The notes under the pieces were generated by a model. The model did no database searches. It saw nothing but the letters and a program-made list of their open reading frames with translations, and was not told the origin of the DNA. Positions 8,025 to 17,530 of a DNA stretch of 64,000 nucleotides are shown here, one piece after another. The position numbers were made by a program, and so were the translations under genes. This DNA is from Methanosarcinales archaeon Met12 (GTDB taxonomy: Archaea; Halobacteriota; UBA148; JAJOKI01), in the NCBI GenBank assembly GCA_002813105.2, contig CP017966.2, forward strand, positions 664,312 through 728,311, written 5' to 3'. Numbering within the stretch: position 1 is the first letter of the stretch; each line of letters begins with the position of its first letter.

Positions 8025-10778
8025 ATGAAGCCCGAGGAAAAAGCAAGGCAAAAGATCGACCAACTATTGGAAGCGGCAGGTTGGATGATCCAAGATATGC
8101 GAGAATTAGATCTTGGCGCCTCTCTGGGTGTGGCTGTCCGTGAATTTCCTCTTAAATCTGGGGCAGCAGATTACTTACTTTTTATTGATAGAATGGCTGT
8201 TGGAGTTGTAGAAGCAAAACCCGAAGGCACCACATTAAGCGGCATTGCTGAACAATCTGCAAAATATATGGCAGACATTCCTAAAAATCTACCACATGTA
8301 CAGGAACCCCTCTCCTTTGCTTATGAGAGCACGGGTATAGAAACCTTTTTTAGAGATTCGAAAGACCCCGAGCCATGCTCCAGAAGGGTATTTGCCTTCC
8401 ACAAACCTGAAACACTTAAGGAGTGGGCATCTCAAGAGGGCACCCTTAGGGCAAGACTCAGAAATATGCCTCCTTTAAGGATAGAGGGATTAAGAGATTG
8501 CCAGATAGAAGCTATCCAGAACCTTGAAAAGTCCTTCACAGAAGCAAGGCCAAGAGCACTTATCCAGATGGCATCTGGCGGTGGGAAAACTTACGCTGCT
8601 GTAAGTTTCATTTACCGATTAATAAAATTTGCAAATGCAAAAAGGGTGCTTTTTTTAGTTGATAGAAACAATCTAGGACGTCAGACAAGCAGGGAATTCC
8701 AACAATATATCACTCCGGATGATGGCAGGAAGTTTACAGAACTTTACAATGTCCAACACCTCACTTCAAACACCTTAGACCCCGTGAGCCGGGTCTGTAT
8801 TACTACCATTCAAAGGCTATACTCCATGTTAAAAGGAGAGCCTGAATTTGATGAAGAGCTTGAGGAAAGTTCACTTTTTGAGCTCGCGCCCATGGAAGGG
8901 AAACAAAAAGAGGCATACTACAATCCCCGGATTCCGATAGAGACCTTTGATTTTATCGTTACCGATGAGTGCCATCGCTCCATTTATCACCTCTGGCGGC
9001 AGGTGCTTGAATACTTCGATGCATTTATTATAGGTTTAACCGCAACCCCTTCAAAACAAACTCTCGGTTTTTTCAATCAGAATCTTGTTACAGAGTATAG
9101 CCACGAGCGGGCAGTTGCAGATGGTGTGAATGTAGGATATGATGTTTATAGGATACGTACTGAGATCACTCAAAAGGGTGGCAAAGTTCCAGCAGGCTAC
9201 TATATAGATAAAAGGGACAGGCTCACGAGAAAGATGCGATGGGAGCAACTGGACGAAGAACTTGAGTATTCTGCCAGGCAATTAGACCGAGATGTAGTGA
9301 CTCCTGACCAGATAAGAACGGTCATAAGAACCTTCAAGGAAAAACTCTTTACGAAGATATTCCCAGGTAGAAAAGAAGTCCCAAAGACTCTCATTTTTGC
9401 CAAAGATGACTCTCATGCAGAGGATATCGTCAAGATTGTTCGAGAAGAATTCGGCAAAGGAAATGAGTTCTGCAAAAAAATAACATACAAAACCATGGGA
9501 GAGAAGACAGAAGATTTAATTGCTAGTTTCCGCAATTCCTACAATCCGCGCATAACTGTATCAGTGGATATGATTTCAACAGGCACAGATATTCGACCAC
9601 TGGAATGCCTTATATTTATGCGAGATGTTAAATCAAGGGTTTATTTCGAGCAGATGAAAGGGCGTGGGACCAGAGTTATTTCTCCAACTGATATTAATGC
9701 CGTTACTCCGGATACATCTCATAAAACGCATTTTGTGATCGTTGATGCAATAGGTGTATGCGAAAACGATAAGACCGATTCTCGTCCTCTGGACAGAAAG
9801 AGGAGCGTGACTTTTGAAAAACTTATCATGTCTGTTGCTTGGGGTAAGGGGGATAAAGATACGCTCACCTCTCTGGCTGGAAGGCTTGCCAGGCTGGATA
9901 GAGAGATAGACGAGAAAGACAGAAAGGATATCGAGACTGTAGCAGGAGGCAAGCCCCTAAAAGAAATCATCAACAACCTGCTGGATGCAGTTGACCCAGA
10001 TAAAAAATTGGAAAAAGCAAAGGAGATTTTTAAGACAGAAACACCGACAGAGGAGCAGGTAGAAAAGGTTACTGAAGAGTTAATAAAAGATGCTTGCAGC
10101 TCCTTTGATAATCCTAAATTGAGGAATACGATCATCGATATCAAGAAAAGAAGCGAGCAGACAATAGACACGATAAGTAAAGATACCGTAATTATTGCAG
10201 GCTTTGATGAAAAGGCGAAGGAAAAAGCCCTTAACATCGTTGGTACCTTCAAAAAGTTCATAGAGGAAAACAAGGACGAGCTAACTGCTTTACAGATCAT
10301 TTACAGCAAACCATACGGCAAACGACATATCACATATGAGGGGATTAAGGAGCTTGCGGAAGCCATAAAAAAGCCGCCCTACTATCTGACTCCTGAACTC
10401 CTTTGGCAGGCATATGAAAAATTGGAAAAATCGAAAGTAAAGGGAGCTGGCCCCCAGAAACTATTGACCAATATCATTTCATTGATGCGCTTTGCCATTG
10501 GCGAGAGCGATGTCCTTGAGCCTTTTGCGGAGACCGTAGACCGTAGATTCAGCGAATGGGTTGAAGAACAGAAAAAACTAGGAAGGGACTTCACACCCGA
10601 ACAGATGGAATGGCTTGAGATGGTAGAAGCTCATATTGCTGCAAGTTTGAGTATCGAAATGGAAGACTTTGAAGAGGTACCCTTTAACCAGAGGGGTGGA
10701 GCGGTCAAAGCATATCAACTCTTTGGGCAGGAACTGAATACTATTCTGGGAGAGCTTAATGAGGCGCTGACGGCATGA
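8025..10778 (+). CDS. hsdR: Type I restriction enzyme, R (motor/nuclease) subunit
   Basis: 917 aa. The N-terminal HSDR_N nuclease carries the PD-(D/E)xK-type residues D49 and E63-A-K65. A superfamily 2 helicase follows with Walker A ASGGGKT near 182-188, DECH near 314-317, the TATP motif and RGTR late in helicase domain 2. The C-terminal third is helical and charged, as in subunits that dock on the methylase. It translocates DNA and cuts far from unmodified sites. First gene of hsdR-regulator-hsdS-hsdM, overlapping the next gene by 4 bp. Complete length and motifs suggest activity. Confidence 0.92.
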   Translation: MKPEEKARQKIDQLLEAAGWMIQDMRELDLGASLGVAVREFPLKSGAADYLLFIDRMAVGVVEAKPEGTTLSGIAEQSAKYMADIPKNLPHVQEPLSFAYESTGIETFFRDSKDPEPCSRRVFAFHKPETLKEWASQEGTLRARLRNMPPLRIEGLRDCQIEAIQNLEKSFTEARPRALIQMASGGGKTYAAVSFIYRLIKFANAKRVLFLVDRNNLGRQTSREFQQYITPDDGRKFTELYNVQHLTSNTLDPVSRVCITTIQRLYSMLKGEPEFDEELEESSLFELAPMEGKQKEAYYNPRIPIETFDFIVTDECHRSIYHLWRQVLEYFDAFIIGLTATPSKQTLGFFNQNLVTEYSHERAVADGVNVGYDVYRIRTEITQKGGKVPAGYYIDKRDRLTRKMRWEQLDEELEYSARQLDRDVVTPDQIRTVIRTFKEKLFTKIFPGRKEVPKTLIFAKDDSHAEDIVKIVREEFGKGNEFCKKITYKTMGEKTEDLIASFRNSYNPRITVSVDMISTGTDIRPLECLIFMRDVKSRVYFEQMKGRGTRVISPTDINAVTPDTSHKTHFVIVDAIGVCENDKTDSRPLDRKRSVTFEKLIMSVAWGKGDKDTLTSLAGRLARLDREIDEKDRKDIETVAGGKPLKEIINNLLDAVDPDKKLEKAKEIFKTETPTEEQVEKVTEELIKDACSSFDNPKLRNTIIDIKKRSEQTIDTISKDTVIIAGFDEKAKEKALNIVGTFKKFIEENKDELTALQIIYSKPYGKRHITYEGIKELAEAIKKPPYYLTPELLWQAYEKLEKSKVKGAGPQKLLTNIISLMRFAIGESDVLEPFAETVDRRFSEWVEEQKKLGRDFTPEQMEWLEMVEAHIAASLSIEMEDFEEVPFNQRGGAVKAYQLFGQELNTILGELNEALTA

Positions 10779-12184
10779 ACGAAAAAGAGTTGCAGTTGGT
10801 ACTCGAAGAAGGAGAAGGCTATAAAATAGAGTTCAAAGAAGCTCTGACGGATATTGATAAGGAGCTTGTGGCTTTTGCCAATTCATCAGGCGGGAGAATA
10901 TTTCTCGGAATAACTGACGATAAGGAGATAAGGGGAGTGAAGATAACAAATAGGCTCAAGTCACAAATTCAAGATATAGCCAATAATTGTCAACCTTCGG
11001 TAAAGATTTTATTCGAGGTGTTTAAGGACATACTGGTTATAATCGTAAGAGGGGGAGAGGATAAGCCATATAAATGCTCTTCAGGATTTTATACGCGAGT
11101 TGGTCCTAATTCCCAAAAGCTTAATCGTGACGATATTATCGAATTCTTTAAAGTGGAAGGTAAAATCAGGTTTGATGAACTGGTAAATTTAAAATTCGAT
11201 TATGATACACACTTTGACCCTACTAAGCTTGACCGGTTTTTGAGACTTGCAGGCATATCAAAGGTGCTGGATATTCCATCTATACTGATAAATTTGGGTG
11301 TTGCGGAAAAGCAGGAAGGAAAAGTTATTTTTAACAATGCCGGGATTCTATTCTTTGCGAAGAATTTGCAAGATATATACTATCATACCGCAGTGACCTG
11401 CGCCCTGTACAAAGGAACAGAGAAGATAGAAGTTTTGGACAGACGTGATTTTAACGAGGATTTGATCTCTAATATAGGCGGTGCAATGATTTTTCTTATG
11501 CGGTATTTAGCTGTGCGATATGAAATAACTGGCGAACCGATGAGGAAGGAGATACTGGAAGTGCCTTATGAGGCTCTGCGTGAGGCTATTATAAATGCGG
11601 TGGCGCACAGGGATTACTTTGAGAAGGGCACAAATGTGATGGTAGAGATGTTTGATGACAGGATTGAGATAACGAATTTTGGCGGGCTTGTTAAGGGTTT
11701 GAAGCCTGAGGATTTTGGTACGAAGAGTGTGCTCAGGAATCCAAGCATTGCGGATCTTCTTCACCGGGTGAAGTATATCGAGAAGATGGGGACCGGTATC
11801 AATAAGATGAGGAGGTTGGTAGCGGAAGCGGGACTGCCGCCGATTGTGTTTGAGTTTGGGACATTCTTTACTGCTATTTTCCGAAGACCCGCGAGAATAG
11901 AGCCCACCATTTTTGATGAAAGTGGCGGCGTATTTGGCGGCGTATTTGGCGGTGTAAATGAAAAAGTCGCTGAACGACTGGGTAAAGTCATTAAGGCATT
12001 ATATAGTGAGCAAGTGAATATTTCTCAGTTAGCCGTTATGACTGGTATCTCTAAAAGGACATTGGAGCGGGATATTGCTTTGTTGAAAGATAAAGGCTTT
12101 ACGGAGTTCGAGGGTGCGCCAAAAACAGGCAGATACGTCCTGACAGAAAAAGGAAAGAAGATTATGGGGGCGCTTGCAACATGA
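10775..12184 (+). CDS. AlbA_2 (Schlafen-like) DNA-binding / GHKL-ATPase regulator embedded in hsd operon
   Basis: 469 aa. The N-terminal AlbA_2 domain (residues ~10-120, EGYKIEFKEAL, FANSSGGRIFLGI) is followed by a GHKL ATPase fold of the HATPase_c_4 class (~260-370, NAVAHRDY, GTKSVLRNPSI, EKMGTGINKMRRLV) and a C-terminal winged helix (~395-465). Between the last two lies a short GGVFGGVFGGVNEK repeat typical of this family. Related genes often sit inside type I restriction loci. Overlaps hsdR and hsdS by 4 bp each, so it is co-translated. It could regulate hsd expression or be a companion defence protein. Confidence 0.8.
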   Translation: MNEKELQLVLEEGEGYKIEFKEALTDIDKELVAFANSSGGRIFLGITDDKEIRGVKITNRLKSQIQDIANNCQPSVKILFEVFKDILVIIVRGGEDKPYKCSSGFYTRVGPNSQKLNRDDIIEFFKVEGKIRFDELVNLKFDYDTHFDPTKLDRFLRLAGISKVLDIPSILINLGVAEKQEGKVIFNNAGILFFAKNLQDIYYHTAVTCALYKGTEKIEVLDRRDFNEDLISNIGGAMIFLMRYLAVRYEITGEPMRKEILEVPYEALREAIINAVAHRDYFEKGTNVMVEMFDDRIEITNFGGLVKGLKPEDFGTKSVLRNPSIADLLHRVKYIEKMGTGINKMRRLVAEAGLPPIVFEFGTFFTAIFRRPARIEPTIFDESGGVFGGVFGGVNEKVAERLGKVIKALYSEQVNISQLAVMTGISKRTLERDIALLKDKGFTEFEGAPKTGRYVLTEKGKKIMGALAT

Positions 12185-13650
12185 TGGACGGAAGTGCTTT
12201 ACCGGAATTACCGGCGGGATGGGTGTGGACGAGGTTGGGGGAGGTATTAGGTTTTATTAAAGGTAAAAAGCCTAAAAAATTGAGCTTGAGAAGTGAAGAT
12301 TTAGCCGTTCCATATATAAATATTGAAGCGTTTGAGAAAAATGTATTTGAGAAATTTACAGATGGAAAGGATGTTCCATTATGCGATACGAATGATGTCT
12401 TAATAGTTTGGGATGGAGCAAGGTGCGGACTAGTTGGAAGGGGCGTATCTGGTGCAATTGGCTCAACATTGGCAAAGCTAGACAGTTATGAAATTAACTC
12501 AGCATACTTGTTTTACTTCCTTCAAACAAAATACGGATATATAAACAAAAGACCAAGAGGCGTTGGAATCCCACACGTTGAGCCAGATATTTTTTGGAAT
12601 ATCCCATTACCCCTCCCCCCTCTCCCCGAGCAGCACCGCATCGCTGCCAGGATTGAGGAGCTTTTCACCAGCCTAGATGCAGGCGCGGAGGCGCTAAAAA
12701 AGACGCAGGCGCAGTTGAAGCGCTACCGCCAGTCGGTTTTGAAGCACGCATTTGAAGGAGAGTTAACCAAGGAATGGCGGGAGGTGCATAAAGAGGAGTT
12801 GGAACCCGCTTCTGTACTTCTGGAGCGGATAAAGGAAGAGCGGAAGCAGCACGCAAAGGGGAAATATAAAGAACTACCACCGGCGGATACTTCAGATTTG
12901 CTGGAATTGCCAGAGGGATGGGTGTGGACGAGGTTGGGGGAGGTATGCGATACTACTAGTGGCGGTACTCCATTAAGATCAAAAAAGGAATATTACGGTG
13001 GTTCTATACCATGGCTGAAATCTGGGGAGTTGAAAGATAATATAATTTATCGGAGTGAAGAATCAATAACAAAATTGGGATTAGCTAATTCGAGCGCGAA
13101 AATATTTCCTAAAGATACATTACTAATCGCCCTTTACGGTGCTACCGTTGGAAAGATGGGTAAGTTAGGCATTGATGCTGCAACGAATCAAGCAATATGT
13201 GGGATTTTCAATAAATATAGTGCTTTTGAGGAGGACTATTTGTTCAATTACTTGAGCTCATATCGAGATAACTTACTCAAGAGTAGATTTGGTGGGGCCC
13301 AGCCTAATATCAGTCAAGATATTGTTCAAAATATCTTGGCGCCTCTCCCCCCACTCCCCGAACAACACAAAATCGTTGAAGAAATTGAGCGCCGCTTTTC
13401 AGTAGCAGATGAGATTGGAAAAACAGTTGACCAGAGCCTCAAGCAATCGAAAAGATTGCGCCAGAGCATCCTGAAAAAAGCATTTGAAGGTAAACTTGTG
13501 CCACAAGACCCCACCGACGAACCTGCGGAATTACTCCTTGAACGAATAAAAGCAGAGAAGGCAAAGTGCGAAGCAGAGGAGAAAGAAAAGAAGATGAAAA
13601 ATAAAAAGGTTAATACGAAACAAACGAGGTTGATGTATAATGGCAAATGA
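12181..13650 (+). CDS. hsdS: Type I restriction enzyme, specificity subunit
   Basis: 489 aa with two target recognition domains in tandem. Each begins with LPEGWVWTRLGEV-like sequence (residues ~8-20 and ~240-252) and ends with a PLPPLPEQHxI block followed by a coiled-coil spacer ending in AFEG. The two halves recognise the two parts of a split DNA site and bind two HsdM copies. The first TRD is divergent (GFIKGKKPKKLSLRS), the second carries the common TTSGGTP motif. Overlaps hsdM by 11 bp. Confidence 0.92.
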   Translation: MMDGSALPELPAGWVWTRLGEVLGFIKGKKPKKLSLRSEDLAVPYINIEAFEKNVFEKFTDGKDVPLCDTNDVLIVWDGARCGLVGRGVSGAIGSTLAKLDSYEINSAYLFYFLQTKYGYINKRPRGVGIPHVEPDIFWNIPLPLPPLPEQHRIAARIEELFTSLDAGAEALKKTQAQLKRYRQSVLKHAFEGELTKEWREVHKEELEPASVLLERIKEERKQHAKGKYKELPPADTSDLLELPEGWVWTRLGEVCDTTSGGTPLRSKKEYYGGSIPWLKSGELKDNIIYRSEESITKLGLANSSAKIFPKDTLLIALYGATVGKMGKLGIDAATNQAICGIFNKYSAFEEDYLFNYLSSYRDNLLKSRFGGAQPNISQDIVQNILAPLPPLPEQHKIVEEIERRFSVADEIGKTVDQSLKQSKRLRQSILKKAFEGKLVPQDPTDEPAELLLERIKAEKAKCEAEEKEKKMKNKKVNTKQTRLMYNGK

Positions 13651-15097
13651 ATCTGCTTCAATCGTGCAAAAATTATGGAACTACTGCAACGTTTTAAGAG
13701 ATGATGGTATAAGTTATGGCGACTATGTAGAACAGCTCACTTACCTTTTATTTTTGAAAATGGCTGATGAGCAGACAAAGCCACCTTTTAATAAGCCAAC
13801 CCTCATCCAAAAAGGTCTTGATTGGCAAAGCCTCCTCGAGAAGGATGGAGATGCTCTGGGAGTCCATTATCGGCATATCCTTGAAACTCTGGGCAAGAAA
13901 GGGAGAATGCTTGGAGCCATCTTCAGAAAGTCGCAGAACAGGATTCAGGACCCTGCTAAGCTTAGACGTCTCATCATGCTCATTAACGATGAGACTTGGA
14001 TTGGTCTTGATATCGATGTGAAAGGGGATATCTATGAAGGACTTTTACAGAAGAACGCAGAGGATGTAAAAAGTGGTGCAGGGCAGTACTTTACCCCAAG
14101 ACCACTTATCAATGCCATGGTGGAAGTTATTCGTCCAGAGCCGGGAATGACTATCTGCGACCCTGCCTGTGGTACTGGTGGATTTATTCTGGCAGCACAT
14201 AATCACATATCCAAACATCATCAACTGGATAAAGATCAGAAGAAGCTCCTAAAATATCGCACCTTCAAAGGAAAGGACATCGTTGATGCTGTCGTAAGGC
14301 TGTGTGTAATGAATCTCTATCTCCACGGTATTGGCGGAGATGAAAGCCCTATTGAAGTGGGCGATTCTCTTATTTCCGATCCTGGAGATCGATTTGACAT
14401 AGTGCTAACCAATCCACCATTTGGCAAAAAAAGCAGTATTACTATAGTAAATGGCGAGGGGCGGGCTGGTAGGGAATCTTTGATATACGAACGTCCAGAT
14501 TTTTGGGCAACTACTTCAAACAAACAATTAAACTTCCTCCAGCATGTGAAAACTCTTTTGAAAATAAACGGAAAAGCCGCCATTGTCGTGCCTGATAATA
14601 TCCTCTTTGAGGGTGGTGCTGGCGAGACGGTGAGAAAAAAATTACTCCATGAATGCGATGTGCACACGCTATTGAGGCTTCCTACAGGGGTATTTTACGC
14701 ACAAGGAGTAAAGGCGAATCTTCTCTTCTTTGACAGAAAACCAGCAAGCGAGAAACCATGGACAGAAAAACTCTGGATATATGATTTGAGAACCAACAAG
14801 CATTTCACATTGAAAACGGACCCTCTGTGCTATGAAGACCTCCAGGACTTTATCAAATGTTACAACCCGGAAAACCGATTTAACAGGAAAGAGGCAGAGC
14901 GATTTAAAGCATTTACTTATGACGAATTGATGCAGCGGGACAAGGTAAGCCTTGATATATTCTGGCTGAAGGATAAAAGTCTTGAAGATTCTGAAAATCT
15001 TCCAGCTCCAGATTTGCTTGCAAGTGATATAGTAGAAAATCTTGAATCCGCATTAGAACAGTTTAGCAGTATCCATGAGGATTTGAAAGAGAGATAG
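13640..15097 (+). CDS. hsdM: Type I restriction enzyme, adenine methyltransferase subunit
   Basis: 485 aa. The N-terminal HsdM helical domain is followed by an N6-adenine methylase with motif I DPACGTGGF near residue 173 and catalytic NPPF near 257. AGQYFTPRP is the usual family signature. It methylates the site defined by HsdS. GAGGT lies about 9 bp before the ATG, inside the hsdS 3' end. Gene order R-(regulator)-S-M is less common than R-M-S. Confidence 0.93.
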   Translation: MANESASIVQKLWNYCNVLRDDGISYGDYVEQLTYLLFLKMADEQTKPPFNKPTLIQKGLDWQSLLEKDGDALGVHYRHILETLGKKGRMLGAIFRKSQNRIQDPAKLRRLIMLINDETWIGLDIDVKGDIYEGLLQKNAEDVKSGAGQYFTPRPLINAMVEVIRPEPGMTICDPACGTGGFILAAHNHISKHHQLDKDQKKLLKYRTFKGKDIVDAVVRLCVMNLYLHGIGGDESPIEVGDSLISDPGDRFDIVLTNPPFGKKSSITIVNGEGRAGRESLIYERPDFWATTSNKQLNFLQHVKTLLKINGKAAIVVPDNILFEGGAGETVRKKLLHECDVHTLLRLPTGVFYAQGVKANLLFFDRKPASEKPWTEKLWIYDLRTNKHFTLKTDPLCYEDLQDFIKCYNPENRFNRKEAERFKAFTYDELMQRDKVSLDIFWLKDKSLEDSENLPAPDLLASDIVENLESALEQFSSIHEDLKER

Positions 15098-15191
15098 GTT
15101 TCATAAAAAAGAACATGCACAGAAGTGTTTTTGTTTGCCTTTTCTAAGATGTGCTTGGCAATCTTTTCATATTTGGTATATTTTGCCCTTC

Positions 15192-15899
15192 TTAAATCAA
15201 CCCTTTATTCTTTAGGCTTATGTATTCACCGTCGCCAAATATGATGTGGTCTAAGACGCCTATGCCCATGATGTCCCCGGCTTCCATTAGTCTCTTTGTG
15301 ATTCTTAGGTCATCGCTGCTCGGACTTGGATCTCCAGAAGGATGGTTGTGCGCAAGTATAATGGATGCGGCGTTCTTCGCCAAAGCAACCTTGAAAACTT
15401 CTTTGGGGTCGATGATGCTCATGTCCAGAGAGCCAATTGAGATCGTGACTTCTGAGCCGTTTAGTATTCTGTTTCTGGGATCGAGGCATAGGATAACTAA
15501 ATGTTCTTTGTCGAGAGATCTCATTTTTGGCATTAGGAGATTGGCAACGTCCTCGGGAGTTGAAACCTTTGTTTTTTCATTCGTGAAAGATTGAATCCTC
15601 TTTGCCAGCTCGAAGACTGCTTTGAGCTGAACCGCTTTTGCAAATCCAATCCCCCTGATCTTGCTCAGCTCGGTTATATCTGCAAAGAATAAGGATTTGA
15701 TGTTGCCGTCATGCTTGTTGAGCAACTTATTTGCAGTATCTAAGGCGGTTTCGCCATGCGAGCCAGTGCGCAGGATAATGGCTAACAACTCAGATGTTGA
15801 TAGCGATTCTGCACCGAATTTAGCCAATCTCTCTCTTGGTCTTTCATCCTTTGGCAGGTCCTTTATTTTGATTCTGTATTCGACTTCGCTCAACTTCAC
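15192..15899 (-). CDS. radC: RadC-like JAB/MPN-domain protein
   Basis: 235 aa. An N-terminal UPF0758 helical part contains a helix-hairpin-helix-like region (SKIRGIGFAKA). The C-terminal JAB domain carries the metal-binding JAMM motif HNHPSGDPSPSSDD (residues ~184-197) with an upstream Glu. The family is widespread in bacteria and often linked to mobile DNA; its once-proposed role in recombinational repair is unproven. It lies alone, converging on hsdM, and may have been acquired with the restriction island. Confidence 0.87.
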   Translation of the reverse strand: MKLSEVEYRIKIKDLPKDERPRERLAKFGAESLSTSELLAIILRTGSHGETALDTANKLLNKHDGNIKSLFFADITELSKIRGIGFAKAVQLKAVFELAKRIQSFTNEKTKVSTPEDVANLLMPKMRSLDKEHLVILCLDPRNRILNGSEVTISIGSLDMSIIDPKEVFKVALAKNAASIILAHNHPSGDPSPSSDDLRITKRLMEAGDIMGIGVLDHIIFGDGEYISLKNKGLI

Positions 15900-15970
15900 C
15901 CCTCGGTTGAGACCTTAGGATTGTCCTTATAATCAACCTTACCTAAGTGGAGGGCGAAACTAAAACTAAT

Positions 15971-17380
15971 TCAATCAATGCCCGCAGATGCTCTCTTGAC
16001 GTCTTTCAGGTCGAACATCACTATTCCATTCTCATTGCAGCGCTCTATGCAGGACTTCTGGAAGCCTGACTTGGAGAATATGGCGCAGTGCTCCTTTCTC
16101 CTGTCCTTATTCCAGTCCACGAGTTCCTTCTTTCTGAGCAGGTCTTCTGCAACGTCTTTCCCGACCTTTCTGTCCTGCCACTTACACTCTGCGAACAAAA
16201 TTTCCTTCGTTCTATCGTTTAGAGCTACGATGTCTATTTCATTCTCCTTATGCCACCATTTACCGATCTTCATGAAAGTGAAGGGCAACCCCCTCTCTGC
16301 GTTCAACTCCAAGAGCGTTTGCCTGCAAACATCCTCAAAGGCAAAGGAAACAAACCGATCAAAATCAGATCTGATGATGTCCATCACCACCTCAATTTCA
16401 CCACCCTCGATTAACGGGTGATGCGGGTGAACGAACTTAAACCAGAAATTAAACAGATTATCGCCGATGCTGTATGAAGTGTTTCTCCTGAACTCCCTCC
16501 TCTCCGTAACCGGCCTTATCTTGTTTATCAGCCGCAGGTTCAACAAAACCGAAAGATATTTTGATAGCTTAGTGGGCTCAACATAACTGCTCTGAGATAT
16601 CTCATTGAACTTGCATGCTCCCTGCGATATGGCAGTCAAGATCGAGAGGTATGTGGTGGGATCTCTAAGCTCCTCCAAAAGGACGAATCTCGGCTCCATG
16701 TAAAGAAATTTATCTGGGTCAAGTATCTCCTTTTCTATGTTCTCAAAAACGTCTTTATCCTCATCAAATTGCTTGAGATATGCTGGTACACCTCCCAAGA
16801 TGGAGTAAAATTCAATCATCCCCCTCTCATCTAACCCAGGGAAAAATCGCCTGGAATCCTTATATGTCAAAGGTTTTAGCTCAATTTGTCCAGTTCTTCT
16901 GCCATACAAAGGGCTTCTGTAGCCCAAAACGTCCCTCTCCATCATCGAAACACTCGACCCGCACAGTATCAAGAAAACCTTTGCATGTTGCAAGCGTTCA
17001 TCCCAAAACCTCTGCAGGATGGAGTAAAACGCTGGATTTGCCTCGTTTATATAACCGACTTCATCAAAGGCAACAACAACCCTCTCCTTTTTTGCAATGT
17101 CGGTCAAAAAACCGAACAAACCATCCCACCCCTCAAACCTGAGATACTCCTTCTTCACAGCTAACCTGGCAATTTCTGAAAACATCTTAAGCAACCGCTC
17201 CTCTTTTTGCAAATCCGCTAAGAAATACAGGTGCCGTTTATTTTCAAAAAATTTCTTTATCAACTCTGTCTTCCCGACCCTCCTCCTCCCATAGATGATG
17301 ATGAGATCTGCATTCTCAGAGGTGAACGCGTCCTCTAAGGTTCTCAATTCGCTTTCTCTATCCACGAATTTTTTATTCAT
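15971..17380 (-). CDS. Archaeal AAA ATPase (ATPase_2/DUF234 family)
   Basis: 469 aa. P-loop GRRRVGKT at 31-38, Walker B VVAFDEVGY near 120, and a sensor-like LILCGSSVSMME. The middle has a winged-helix segment (FNEISQSSYVEPTKLSKYL). The C-terminal DUF234 region holds a PD-(D/E)xK-like core (ENEIDIVALND...LFAECKW). These multicopy archaeal proteins may act in defence or mobile-DNA control; their mechanism is unknown. An AGAGTAT repeat (CTTCAGAGTATCATACTTTAGAGTA) precedes the start and could be an operator. Confidence 0.85.
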   Translation of the reverse strand: MNKKFVDRESELRTLEDAFTSENADLIIIYGRRRVGKTELIKKFFENKRHLYFLADLQKEERLLKMFSEIARLAVKKEYLRFEGWDGLFGFLTDIAKKERVVVAFDEVGYINEANPAFYSILQRFWDERLQHAKVFLILCGSSVSMMERDVLGYRSPLYGRRTGQIELKPLTYKDSRRFFPGLDERGMIEFYSILGGVPAYLKQFDEDKDVFENIEKEILDPDKFLYMEPRFVLLEELRDPTTYLSILTAISQGACKFNEISQSSYVEPTKLSKYLSVLLNLRLINKIRPVTERREFRRNTSYSIGDNLFNFWFKFVHPHHPLIEGGEIEVVMDIIRSDFDRFVSFAFEDVCRQTLLELNAERGLPFTFMKIGKWWHKENEIDIVALNDRTKEILFAECKWQDRKVGKDVAEDLLRKKELVDWNKDRRKEHCAIFSKSGFQKSCIERCNENGIVMFDLKDVKRASAGID

Positions 17381-17530
17381 ACTTCAGAGTATCATACTTT
17401 AGAGTATTTAATATTTTCCTTCGATCACTAAGGTTCCATATCGATTTTTCAGATGCTTCATTTGCCATTCCACGACCCTCACCAAAACATTGCCAGCCAC
17501 CAACAATGAGGGCACATTCTCTGATGCCTA

